Below are positions 44,607-54,400 of a stretch of DNA of 64,000 nucleotides, piece after piece. The number at the start of each line of letters is the position of its first letter. Within the stretch, counting starts at the first letter, position 1. The stretch lies in contig NZ_CP063304.1 of the NCBI RefSeq assembly GCF_015159595.1, positions 1,364,001 to 1,428,000 on the forward strand, written 5' to 3'. The notes beneath the pieces were generated by a model. It ran no database searches, had not been told where the DNA came from, and saw nothing but the letters and a program-made list of their open reading frames with translations. This DNA is from Blautia liquoris (GTDB lineage Bacteria; Bacillota; Clostridia; Lachnospirales; Lachnospiraceae). A program made the translations under genes and the position numbers.

Positions 44607-44908
44607 GATATGATACCCCTATTTCCTTTGTTAAAGAGGCTGAGAAACATTATGATCCGGAAGCAGGAGAATGGATTCAGGAAGAGCCAGTAAGAACAAA
44701 GAAATATGCGAATGTAACACACATGGGTGCAGACCGACAGCAGGCCGTGTTTGGTGATGTGAAAGCCAACCGGCTTGTTGTACGTTTACAGCGTGTTTAT
44801 GGCGAAGCTTATGACCTTATCGAAATAGGCGGAAAAGCCTACCATACGGACACTGAGAGGCTTCCCAGTGTCGCACAGAGCTTGGTGGTGATGCAGAACA
44901 ATGGCTGA
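44603..44908 (+). CDS. Head closure protein (probable)
   Basis: This 101-residue protein sits in the position of the head-tail joining/closure factor. Its beta-rich sequence includes ADRQQAVFGDVKANRLVVRL and IGGKAYHTDTE. Identification rests on gene order and size. Confidence 0.7.
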   Translation: MRYDTPISFVKEAEKHYDPEAGEWIQEEPVRTKKYANVTHMGADRQQAVFGDVKANRLVVRLQRVYGEAYDLIEIGGKAYHTDTERLPSVAQSLVVMQNNG

Positions 44909-45236
44909 GGTAAAAATTGAAGGCGTTGGTGAGCTCATAAAAGCCCTGAAAAAGAATGTAAAGCTTGATGATGTAAAGAGGGTTGTAAAGCAAAACGGGT
45001 CTGAACTGCAGACTGCTGCTGAGCGTGTTGTACCAGTAGACACTGGCACCCTGAAGCGTAGCATCGGACTTGAAATTAAGGACAGTGGTTTAACTGCAGA
45101 AGTTGAGCCAACCGCTGAATATGCGCCGTATGTGGAATATGGAACCCGATACATGCGGGCCCAGCCTTATATACGCCCGTCTCTGGAAAAGCAGGAAGGG
45201 CAGTTTAAGGCGGACATGAAGAAACTGGTAAAGTAG
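44901..45236 (+). CDS. HK97 gp10-family tail completion protein
   Basis: The 111-residue protein shows the HK97 gp10 pattern: VEIEGVGEL-like VKIEGVGELIKALKK, ERVVPVDTGTLKRSI and YAPYVEYGTRYMRAQPY. It helps join head and tail. It overlaps the previous gene by 8 bp. Confidence 0.88.
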   Translation: MAEVKIEGVGELIKALKKNVKLDDVKRVVKQNGSELQTAAERVVPVDTGTLKRSIGLEIKDSGLTAEVEPTAEYAPYVEYGTRYMRAQPYIRPSLEKQEGQFKADMKKLVK

Positions 45237-45245
45237 GAGGTGCAT

Positions 45246-45635
45246 ATGGAAAAGACAGTAGAACAGGCCATACACGATAAACTATGGCAGATCGTATCTC
45301 CTCTGGTTAATGAACACGTATATGAAAGTCGCCCTATGGCGGAAGTCATATATCCCTTTGCGGATTTTGAAGACTTTCTTTCCAACTTTGTAGGTACAAA
45401 GAATGGGACGCTTGCACGGATTGCGGTTGATCTAAACCTCTGGGAATCTGAGGACAAGCGGAAGCACGTCTCCGATGCAGGAGAAGCTCTTTTCAGGCAG
45501 GCAATGCAGCTGACAGATGTATTTGGATATCAAATATCCATGAGAGTCAGCGATTCCACAATCAGAGTAATGCAAGACAGAACCGTGACGCCTCCAATTT
45601 GGCGATGCATGGTCCATTTAGAATTTGACGTATAG
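45246..45635 (+). CDS. Tail terminator/completion protein (probable)
   Basis: This 129-residue protein follows gp10 and precedes the major tail protein, the tail-terminator position. ATG 45,246 follows TAGGAGGTGC. Sequence features such as LTDVFGYQISMRVSDSTIRV are only moderately diagnostic. Confidence 0.7.
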   Translation: MEKTVEQAIHDKLWQIVSPLVNEHVYESRPMAEVIYPFADFEDFLSNFVGTKNGTLARIAVDLNLWESEDKRKHVSDAGEALFRQAMQLTDVFGYQISMRVSDSTIRVMQDRTVTPPIWRCMVHLEFDV

Positions 45636-45647
45636 GAGGTAAAAAAT

Positions 45648-46160
45648 ATGTCAGTTATACAAGGCAAGCGAATTGTATATTTATATCGCCTTTTGGATGA
45701 GGCGAAGACGAATGACGCGACAGCAATTGCATTCACAACAGAAAACAGTACATCTATTTCGAGCGATTCGGACACGGTTTCCACGAAGAGCGGAAGTATC
45801 AGGGTCCCGAAAGATCCTGAGACGGAGATTAAAGCGACAGCGATTTTTTCCAGCGAGAATGATGAGATTGCTAAAAAGATAAAATCAGCGGTAATGAATG
45901 GTGAAATGCTGGAGATCTGGGAGGCAAACCTCGATGCTCCCGGCGATGACACAAATGAAGGCAAGTTCGCCGCTACTTACTATCATGGATATGGTACAAG
46001 TTACGAATTGACTTCAAACAGTGAGGACCATGCAGAGGTTGCACTTGAGTTTGCCATTGACGGTAAAGGTGTTGATGGATATGCGACTATAAGCGACGAA
46101 CAGCAGGCTATCGCTGATCTGGTATTTAAGGACACAAAAAAAGACACGTCGGGGGAATAA
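45648..46160 (+). CDS. Major tail protein
   Basis: This 170-residue protein resembles phi13/TP901-type major tail proteins: GKRIVYLYRLLDEAKTND at the start, STSISSDSDTVSTKSGSIRV in the centre, and KFAATYYHGYGTSYELTS. It builds the tube. The following 87-bp gap precedes the chaperone pair. Confidence 0.87.
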   Translation: MSVIQGKRIVYLYRLLDEAKTNDATAIAFTTENSTSISSDSDTVSTKSGSIRVPKDPETEIKATAIFSSENDEIAKKIKSAVMNGEMLEIWEANLDAPGDDTNEGKFAATYYHGYGTSYELTSNSEDHAEVALEFAIDGKGVDGYATISDEQQAIADLVFKDTKKDTSGE

Positions 46161-46247
46161 CATCCCCTGCCATGTCAGCCATAGTAGGCCAGGGGATCGT
46201 TGATATGGCGATATTAAGTGAGTAGATAGTAGATGGAGGAAAAATAG

Positions 46248-46628
46248 ATGCAGGAATTAACAATTAACGGTCAGGTGTATCAGTTCAACTTTGGGATGGG
46301 CTTTCTTCGAGATATGAACGCGAAAGTTTCCATTACAGATAGCGACGCGCCTGGTGTAAGGCGAAATGTTGGGGCGCGCTATAACATAGCGAGGATTATT
46401 GATGGTGATGTGGAAGCCTTGGAGGATGTGCTTGATACAGCGAATAAAGGGCAGAACCCTCGTCTGACAAAAGCGGCGATTGACGCCTTTATTGACGATG
46501 AAAACACCAATATCGATGAGGTGTTTGATGAAGTTATGGGTTTTTTAAAGACAGCAAACTCTACCAGAAAAGTGACAAACCAGATTCTGGAAGCAGTGGA
46601 GAATCAAAAAGCGAGAGCAAATCAGTAA
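46248..46628 (+). CDS. Tail assembly chaperone G
   Basis: This 126-residue protein follows the major tail protein and reads QELTINGQVYQFNFGMGFLR at its start, the tail chaperone pattern of Firmicute siphophages. Its end (codons AAT CAA AAA GCG) contains an A5 run at about 46,611-46,615. Slippage by -1 there leaves the frame open into the next gene, so a longer G-GT protein is expected, as in most long-tailed phages. Confidence 0.82.
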   Translation: MQELTINGQVYQFNFGMGFLRDMNAKVSITDSDAPGVRRNVGARYNIARIIDGDVEALEDVLDTANKGQNPRLTKAAIDAFIDDENTNIDEVFDEVMGFLKTANSTRKVTNQILEAVENQKARANQ

Positions 46629-46639
46629 GCATTGAAGAA

Positions 46640-46987
46640 ATGTACCATGAGATAGCTGTCAATTGCTTCCGCTATTTCGGATTTAAGAGACTATCAGAGG
46701 TGGATCAGCTTACGATACCTGAATATGAACTGCTGATCGAAGCGCATAACCTGCATATGGTGGATGAAGAATATAGACGCCATGAGCAGGCATTTTTAAA
46801 TTATCAGGTTCAGGCACAAAAGCCTGCCGGAAGAAATAAGACAAGACCGGTATATAACACATTCAACAAGTTCTTTGACTATGAGAAAGCAATTGCCAGT
46901 GTAAAAAAGAAGAAACCAGATAATCCGCAGGAGAGATTTAAAGGTATCGGAAGATTATTAAGGAAAGGAGGGAAAATACATGGGTGA
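46640..46987 (+). CDS. Tail assembly chaperone T part (-1 frameshift product)
   Basis: This 115-codon frame has no good ribosome binding site of its own and is in the -1 frame relative to the upstream chaperone. The frame is open back through the junction (ESKSESKSVSIEEMYHE), so it is probably made as a fusion by frameshifting. It carries helical sequence (IPEYELLIEAHNLHMVDEEY). The tape measure overlaps its end by 8 bp. Confidence 0.75.
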   Translation: MYHEIAVNCFRYFGFKRLSEVDQLTIPEYELLIEAHNLHMVDEEYRRHEQAFLNYQVQAQKPAGRNKTRPVYNTFNKFFDYEKAIASVKKKKPDNPQERFKGIGRLLRKGGKIHG

Positions 46988-49895
46988 TTTTTCAGTAAGA
47001 GCAGTTCTTTCTGCAGTTGATCATGGGTTTTCATCTACTCTAAAAACTGCAATGGGTTCTGCGAATAGTTTGAAGACCACTCTTACTGGCGGTCTTGGAT
47101 TCGGCATTATGGCCGGCATCGGGCACAAGGCCTTTTCCATAGTCTCCAGTGGTCTAACTGGGCTTACTAAGGAGACTATAGGGACCTCCGATTCTATGCA
47201 GAAACTGCAGACAGCAATGCGGTTTGGCGGTACCCCGGAAGCAGAAATACAGAGGATTGCCGGCGCTACTGGATCGCTGAAAACCTATGCTGACGATACC
47301 GTGTTTTCTCTCAATGATGTTCTGAGTACATTTGGAGCATTGTCGGCGAATGGAATTAAGGACGCTGATAAGATGACCGAGGCTGTTGGCAACGCAGTTG
47401 CTGTATTCGGTGGCGGTGCACAGGAATTCAGTGCTGTTGGATTGGCATATAGCCAGGCAATGGCTGCCGGTGCTCTCCATGCACAGGATTGGAATCAGAT
47501 CTTGAATGCCAGCCCACAGTTGGCCGGGGGACTCAGAAAAGAGTTGTCAAAGCTCAATCCGGTTATCGGTAAAGATTTTAAAGGCGCAATGGAAGACGGC
47601 AAGATCACAGCAGAGCTCTTAGGTCAGGCCATGAACAACATAGGTATGACTGATATGGCCAAAGATGCGGCTACGTCCGTAACGACTTTTGAAGGAGCTA
47701 TGGGTAACATGGAAGCAACAGCGTCCAGTGGAATACAGAAACTGTATGATTCCTTTGCGAAAACAAAAGTGATTGACGCTATCAACGGGATGAATGACAA
47801 GATTGGATCCGCATTCGACTGGATGGCAGAGAAGATCCCTGGTGTTTTAGATAAAATATCGCCATACTGGGACGTTATCAAAGAAGATGCTGGCCAGGTT
47901 AAAGAAGCATTCGGTGAAGCAGTCAGCGCTATTGGTGATAGCTTAAGTGAACTCACTGGATCGTTCGGGTCCACAGAAAGCGTAAGTAACTTTTCAGATA
48001 TCATGGGAACCGCTACGGATGCCATTAAAAAGTTTGCTGGTTTCCTGACAGAACATTCCGATCAGATTGCAGATCTGATCACGAAGCTGCCTCAATTACT
48101 CCTTGCGTATAAAGGATTTAAAATAGTAAGTTCGGTAGCTCCAGCATTGGGCCTTTTCTCGAAGGGTATCATGGGCCTCGCAGGAAAAGGTGTAGGAGCG
48201 ATTGCCGGCAAACTGACGGGTGTATCTTCTGCCACACAAACCTTGGGGAGTGCTAGTGCATCAAGCTCAGGCAGCCTTTTACAGATGTCAGTGGCTTTTA
48301 TTGCTCTTGGCGCAGGAATAGCACTTGCCAGTCTGGGACTTGCGTTGATTGTAAATTCTGCGATTCAACTGGCGCAGGCTGGACCAATGGCCGCAGTGGC
48401 AGTGGCTGGTCTTGTAGTTGTCATGGCATTACTTGCGGTAGGGGCTGCAGTTTTAGGCCCAGCACTTACCGCCGGTGCAGTCGGGTTTGTTGCTTTCGGT
48501 GCTGCAATTGCGCTGGTCGGTGTTGGTGCTCTTGCGGCAAGCGCAGCATTGTCTATTGTTGCTGGTGTATTGCCTACGGTTGCTCAATATGGATTACAAG
48601 GTGCTGTAGCGATTGCGGCTCTCGGAGCAGGAATGCTTGCGTTTTCTGCCGGTGCTGCAGCTGCTGGTGTGGCCAGCGTTGTACTTGGCGCGGGACTTGC
48701 GGTTGTAGCTGTTGGCCTTGGCCTTGTTGCCGCAGTAGTTATGATTGCTGCAGTCGGCGTTCTTGCCCTTGGGGCCGGAGCGGTTGTACTTGGAGCAGGA
48801 CTTACCGTCGCGGGAGCGGCATTAACAGTTGTTGGCGCTGCCCTTTCTCTTGTTGGATCCGGAGCCATAGCAGCCACAGCGGGACTTGCAGGAATGCTTG
48901 CGATTACTGTAGGACTGGCGGCAGGCTTGCTCGTGCTGAATGCTCCCTTATTACTACTGGGACCAACATTTTTAGTCGCTACAGCCGGAGCATTAGCTTT
49001 TGGCCTAGCAATGACAGGATCAGCGGTCGGATGCACTTTAATGGCTGCAGCGCTGAAGCTGGTAAATTCAAGTATGAAATCCATAGCAAATAATGCCAAA
49101 TCCGCACAGAAATCAATTAGCAGCATGAAGAGTTCAGTCAGCATTGTCAGCGATGGTCTGGATGCATTGGGGAACAAAGCAAAGGATGCCGTAAAGAAAT
49201 TCACGAGTGCATTTTCTTCCGGGGCAAGTACCGCGCAGAGCGCCGGAAGAAAAATGGCTGATGGAGTGAAAAGCGGTGTTCAGTCCGGGCTACAACCTGT
49301 GCCTGGAATCGCAGGTAAGAGCATGAATACTTTTAATTCAGCTCTTGCGAGTGGCGGAAGAGCGGCAGTATCCACCATGAGGAGTACTGCAAATCAAATT
49401 GTTTCAGCCGCTAACTCGGCGACCGGAAGGATGCGAGGTGTTGGAGCTAATATCGGAGCAGGGCTTGCAAACGGTATGGCGTCAAGTTTGGGACGAGTGA
49501 GGTCAATCGCCGCTCAAATGGCTTCAGCCGCTGAGCAGGCAGTACGGGCAAAAGCGCAGATTCACAGTCCGTCAAGAGTATTTAGCAAACTTGGTGCGTT
49601 TGTTGGAGAAGGTTTCGCTGACGGCATTGAATCCATGAGCGATACAGTTCAACGAGTAAGTGACCGTATGGTGCAGATACCTGACATGCCTGAGCTTGCC
49701 GGCGCAGGTGGCGGAACGTTCTCCATGAATCGAACGCTGAGTGCTGAATATGAGTACAGCCCTGTGATCTATGTAAATGCAGAAGTGACAAGCGTAATGG
49801 ATGGCAGAGAAGTAGGCTATGGATCCGCGCAGTATGTGCAGGAAAAGAACAAGAAAACTGAGAAATTTAAGAACAGATTACAAGGGAATCAGTAG
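46980..49895 (+). CDS. Tail tape measure protein
   Basis: This 971-residue tape measure sets tail length. The N-terminal part has the typical TMP motif region (LNDVLSTFGALSANGIKDAD, AMAAGALHAQDWNQILNASPQ). Residues about 430-700 form a long Ala/Gly/Val/Leu-rich hydrophobic stretch that could insert into the host membrane during DNA injection. The C-terminus has Ser/Ala repeats and HSPSRVFSKLGAFVGEGFADG. ATG 46,980 follows GGAAAGGAGGG. Confidence 0.92.
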   Translation: MGDFSVRAVLSAVDHGFSSTLKTAMGSANSLKTTLTGGLGFGIMAGIGHKAFSIVSSGLTGLTKETIGTSDSMQKLQTAMRFGGTPEAEIQRIAGATGSLKTYADDTVFSLNDVLSTFGALSANGIKDADKMTEAVGNAVAVFGGGAQEFSAVGLAYSQAMAAGALHAQDWNQILNASPQLAGGLRKELSKLNPVIGKDFKGAMEDGKITAELLGQAMNNIGMTDMAKDAATSVTTFEGAMGNMEATASSGIQKLYDSFAKTKVIDAINGMNDKIGSAFDWMAEKIPGVLDKISPYWDVIKEDAGQVKEAFGEAVSAIGDSLSELTGSFGSTESVSNFSDIMGTATDAIKKFAGFLTEHSDQIADLITKLPQLLLAYKGFKIVSSVAPALGLFSKGIMGLAGKGVGAIAGKLTGVSSATQTLGSASASSSGSLLQMSVAFIALGAGIALASLGLALIVNSAIQLAQAGPMAAVAVAGLVVVMALLAVGAAVLGPALTAGAVGFVAFGAAIALVGVGALAASAALSIVAGVLPTVAQYGLQGAVAIAALGAGMLAFSAGAAAAGVASVVLGAGLAVVAVGLGLVAAVVMIAAVGVLALGAGAVVLGAGLTVAGAALTVVGAALSLVGSGAIAATAGLAGMLAITVGLAAGLLVLNAPLLLLGPTFLVATAGALAFGLAMTGSAVGCTLMAAALKLVNSSMKSIANNAKSAQKSISSMKSSVSIVSDGLDALGNKAKDAVKKFTSAFSSGASTAQSAGRKMADGVKSGVQSGLQPVPGIAGKSMNTFNSALASGGRAAVSTMRSTANQIVSAANSATGRMRGVGANIGAGLANGMASSLGRVRSIAAQMASAAEQAVRAKAQIHSPSRVFSKLGAFVGEGFADGIESMSDTVQRVSDRMVQIPDMPELAGAGGGTFSMNRTLSAEYEYSPVIYVNAEVTSVMDGREVGYGSAQYVQEKNKKTEKFKNRLQGNQ

Positions 49896-49904
49896 GGAGG
49901 GAAT

Positions 49905-51434
49905 ATGAGATTTATTGATACAATTGAGCATGGCAGTAATGAAGAGTCTCTCCCTGCAGAGGCTCTTTCGATTAATGGTGTATATATCGAGGATGTTATT
50001 GATGGATACCGCACACTGACTGTTTCAGGGCGAGAAAACCACAGTATGGATTATGATGAGAAGCGGATCGGCAATCACTTGTATATGCAGAACTACTATC
50101 AGGACAGTCGGATTATTGAAGTGGAGTATCAGTTGCTTGCAGATAGTCCGGAAGAATTAATGAAGAAGTACAATGTTCTAAACGGCCTTCTGAATTTTAA
50201 GGAAGCACAGTTGATTTTTGCCGATGAATCTGACAAGTATTATATAGGAAGCAAGGCAGAATCTGAAGCTCCGCCTAAGGGAAGATTGAACGTAACATCC
50301 ACATTCACGATCTATTGTCCTGATCCACATAAGTACAGCGTTGTTACAGAACAGTTTACAGCTGCTAAGAATTCCAACGGCGTATTGGAACTTACCATTG
50401 ACAACGAAGGATCCGCAGACGTACCGATTAATTACACGGTTGTCCACAATCATGATAATGGCTTTCTGGGATTTGTCTCTGATCGCGGGGTACTGCAGAC
50501 CGGGAAGATTCAGGAAGTAGATTTAACCCCATATAAACAGAGTGAAACACTTATTAATACGAATGATTTCTCTGGATGGGATAGAGATACGTCGGTACAC
50601 CCCGAAAACTCGGCAAAAAAAACAAATGGAAAGCTGCAGGTAAACACCTACAGTGGTCAGAACATCCTACAGTTAGTTGATAAGGGAGGGACAGTAGGCG
50701 TGAATGGTGGAATGATCAGTATAGACATACCGCCTGATAGCGAGGGAGAAGTTGGAGCAAGTAATTTTTGGTGCTATTTTAACGAATGGTTCGAAACAGG
50801 AGCTGTCCGCCAAGTAGCGACCACTAGTATTAATTTTTTGGATGAAAATGGAAAGCTAATATACTGTTACATGGTAGAAAAAAATGACTTGGGCAGTAAT
50901 AGAGCCCACGTCATGATGAGGGCCGGTGGCAGTCAAAAACATTTGTATAAAGATATATATTTTACACCGGCTGGGGCCGGATATACACAGTACAATATGT
51001 TTGACTGGCCCAGAGGACATTGTGACATTTTGAAAGAAGGCGATAAGCTCAGCGGGTACTATTACGGGACGCGATATTCAACAATCGTACCCGATCTAAA
51101 AAACACAAAATGCTGCAAAATTCAGATTTATATTGGAGGCTATGATAATTTGCCAGTAGTTACAGGGTCCTGCCTAAGGAGTCTTGTCTTTCAGAAGTCA
51201 AATGTAGAAAAGTGGAGTGATAACCCTAACCGGTATCCAAAAGGAAGCAAAGTTGAAATCGATGGAAAAGAAGGAAAGATTTATACAGATGGTCTATTGA
51301 GAATGGATGACGAAATTAAGGGATCCCAATATTTTTTAGCACCGCCGGGGAAATCCAAAGTACAGATCTATCACAGTGATTTCAGCGTACCGGTCCCAAC
51401 GGTGACAGCGGAGATAAGGGAGGCATGGATATAA
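49905..51434 (+). CDS. Distal tail protein (Dit) with inserted domain
   Basis: The 509-residue protein begins as a Sipho_tail/Dit protein (GVYIEDVIDGYRTLTVSGRE, EYQLLADSPEELMKKYNVLN). Standard Dit proteins have about 230-280 residues; here about 200 residues are inserted at about 215-420, with a beta-rich, Gly/Tyr-rich, galactose-binding-like look. After the insert the normal C-terminal domain resumes (YPKGSKVEIDGKEGKIYTDG). The insert may bind host cell-wall sugars, an inference from other evolved Dit proteins. Confidence 0.85.
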   Translation: MRFIDTIEHGSNEESLPAEALSINGVYIEDVIDGYRTLTVSGRENHSMDYDEKRIGNHLYMQNYYQDSRIIEVEYQLLADSPEELMKKYNVLNGLLNFKEAQLIFADESDKYYIGSKAESEAPPKGRLNVTSTFTIYCPDPHKYSVVTEQFTAAKNSNGVLELTIDNEGSADVPINYTVVHNHDNGFLGFVSDRGVLQTGKIQEVDLTPYKQSETLINTNDFSGWDRDTSVHPENSAKKTNGKLQVNTYSGQNILQLVDKGGTVGVNGGMISIDIPPDSEGEVGASNFWCYFNEWFETGAVRQVATTSINFLDENGKLIYCYMVEKNDLGSNRAHVMMRAGGSQKHLYKDIYFTPAGAGYTQYNMFDWPRGHCDILKEGDKLSGYYYGTRYSTIVPDLKNTKCCKIQIYIGGYDNLPVVTGSCLRSLVFQKSNVEKWSDNPNRYPKGSKVEIDGKEGKIYTDGLLRMDDEIKGSQYFLAPPGKSKVQIYHSDFSVPVPTVTAEIREAWI

Positions 51435-51435
51435 A

Positions 51436-54400
51436 ATGGAAAATGTAAGAATGGCAGTACTGAGTGCAGATGAAACTGTCTGTACTTTTTTTGACAATCA
51501 AATACCGGATGCCATGCACTACTCGGAAGCCTGCCTACACACCTATCTACAGGGAGCCGCGTATACCCTCGAGATTGAGACAGGAACCGCACACGAGGAT
51601 ACACAGTACCTTGTGGACGGCAATAAGGTTTCTTTTGTATATAAGAACCATGATTATATGTGCAACATCGTCGGCGTGGAACGTACGGAGGCCGACATCA
51701 CAGTAACCTGCTGGGGGCTGTTATTGGAACTCACGAACGAGACCAGGGACGCCTATAAAAGCAATGGGGCGATGTCACTTGTGCAGTATATCAACTATAT
51801 TGACGCAGAGCACACGCTCACTCTAGGAACAAATGAAGTCAGCGATAAAAAGGTAGCCAACGAGTGGGAAGGCAGTCAAACGATACTTGCCAGGCTGTAT
51901 TCGATTGCCACGCTCTTTTCTGCTGAGATGGAGTTTGTGACCGAGCTTAACGACGACTATTCGTTAAAGCAGATTACCCTGAACGTATACAGGGCACATG
52001 ATGATCAGTATCAGGGGATCGGAGAAAACCGAACGGATCAGGTATTGAGGTATGGAAAGACGATCAGCGCAATACGGAAAACCTCGGATATCACAGAACT
52101 TTACACAGCGATTCGAATCATTGGAAAAGATGGTGCGAATATATCCGGTATTGAGCGAAAAGAATATGACAGCGAAGGCAGATTAGAGTACTACACGAAT
52201 GCAAGCGATGATATCATCTGGGCACCTCTTGCGAGAGACCGTTTTCCGTCAAATGTCAATAAATCCAATGACCGATATATCACCATGGACTGGATCTACG
52301 ACAGCGATGACAAAAATACTCTGTACGGGCAGGGGCTGGGGCAACTCAAACGACACTGTGTCCCGCAGGTTACCTATGAGATACAAGGCTACTATGATGC
52401 GAGTATTGGGGACACCTTTACGATCCAAGACGAAGCTTATAACCCCATGCTCATTCTCGAGGCCAGGGTGACAGAACAAGAAGAATATTTTGTCGATGTT
52501 ACCAAGAATAAAACCACTTACAGCAATGTGAAAGAACTGGAATCTGAAATAGATCCGGGGTTGCTGGCGGCGATGCAGAAATTAATCGCAGACAAGAAAC
52601 TGTATGTCTGCAATATCACAACAGATAACGGTATCGCATTTAAAAACGGTGAAGGCACAACGTCCTTGACGGCACAAGTCAAAGACGGTGGAAAAGATAT
52701 TACAGATAAGTATGTTATTCAGTGGTATAAGGATTCGGATGCCTTGAGTGCATCCAAAAGTGTTACGGTGAATGCACTTGATATAGTTGGTAAATCTGTA
52801 TATAGGTTTATCGCCTACGATGCAGATGGAAAAGAAATTGGGCGCTACGAAGTTACAGTCACCAATGTAACTGATGGCAAAAATGGTAAAGATGGAAAAG
52901 ACGGACAGGACGGACAAAATGGACGAGACGGCACGCCGGGAGCAGATGGTGCACCAGGAAAGCCGGGAGCTAATGGAGATACCTCTTACACACACATTTC
53001 ATACAGCAACAGTTCAGACGGTAAGACGGATTTTTCCACAACAAACAGCGACCGGAAATACGTTGGCATGTACGTCGATTTTACGCAGGCAGACAGTACC
53101 GACCCGACTAAGTATGCTTGGAGCCTAATCAAGGGGGCCGATGGAACACAAGGCACACCGGGAAAAGCAGGTGCAGACGGCAAAACGCCATATTTTCATG
53201 TCGCTTATGCCAATAGTGCCGACGGAAAAACAGGATTCTCCACAACGGACAGCACAGACAAGCTATACATCGGGCAATATACGGACTTTGTACAGGCAGA
53301 CAGCAATGACCCTGCCAAATATGCATGGACAAAGATCAAGGGAGAAAAAGGAGACAAGGGAGACCGTGGAGAACAGGGAGTAAGAGGATTACAGGGCGAT
53401 AAGGGAGACCAAGGCATACAAGGAGCCAAAGGAGCAGATGGCAAACCAAGCTATACCCATATTGCGTACAGTAACAGTAATGATGGCAAGGTAGCTTTCT
53501 CTGTATCCGATAGTAACAGGGCCTATGTCGGCATGTATGTTGATAATGTATCCGCAGATAGCACAGATCCTACAAAATACCACTGGTCTAAGATACTGGG
53601 GGCAGATGGAGCGCAGGGTACACCCGGCAAGGCAGGTGCAGATGGTAAGACACCGTATCTGCACATTGCCTATGCTACTAATGCAACCGGGACAACCGGA
53701 TTTAGCACCACAGATAGCAATAACAAAACTTATATTGGCCAATATACCGACTTTACAAGTGCCGATAGCACGGATCCCACAAAGTATAGCTGGACTAAGA
53801 TACAAGGCCCCACAGGTCCTACAGGAGCCAAGGGCGATAAGGGCGCAACCGGTCCACAGGGTCCACAAGGGACGCAAGGACCTCAGGGCCCCAAGGGAAA
53901 TAATGGGGCAAATGGTTCCAATGGTCAAAATGCTCTACTAGGGGACTTGTCTTTAAGCCCGATCATACTTCCGGCAAACGCATCCGGAGCAGTTACAAGT
54001 TACTCTGGTGCGAATGGTACATTCAAGGTTATAAATGGCACCACAACTGTAAGTAGTGGTGTGGCGTATTCTCTTATTTCCTCTTCTGGGGTTACTGCAT
54101 CCATCAATAGCAGTACCGGTACCTATACAGTATCATCTATGCCTAATGGCACAGACTATGGCACAGCAATGTTCCAGGCAACATATAGCGGTAAGACCAT
54201 ACAGCGGACGTTGGCGGTCATCAAGGCCAAGCAAGGACCGCAGGGGACACAAGGAGCTACTGGATCTACAGGACCACAGGGACCTCAAGGGGCTAAAGGA
54301 GCAACAGGTAACGCCGGAGATAAAGGAGCAACAGGACCCCAAGGTCCTACCGGCGCAAAAGGTGATAAAGGTCCTACCGGCGCAAAAGGTGACAAAGGTG

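Noticed and set aside
48584-49204. Long minus-strand ORF of 206 codons
   Set aside because: It is the antisense of the Ala/Gly-rich part of the tape measure protein and has matching low-complexity composition.
53389-53928. Minus-strand ORF of 179 codons inside the tail fibre
   Set aside because: Shadow of the Gly-X-Y and repeat codons; no ribosome binding site.
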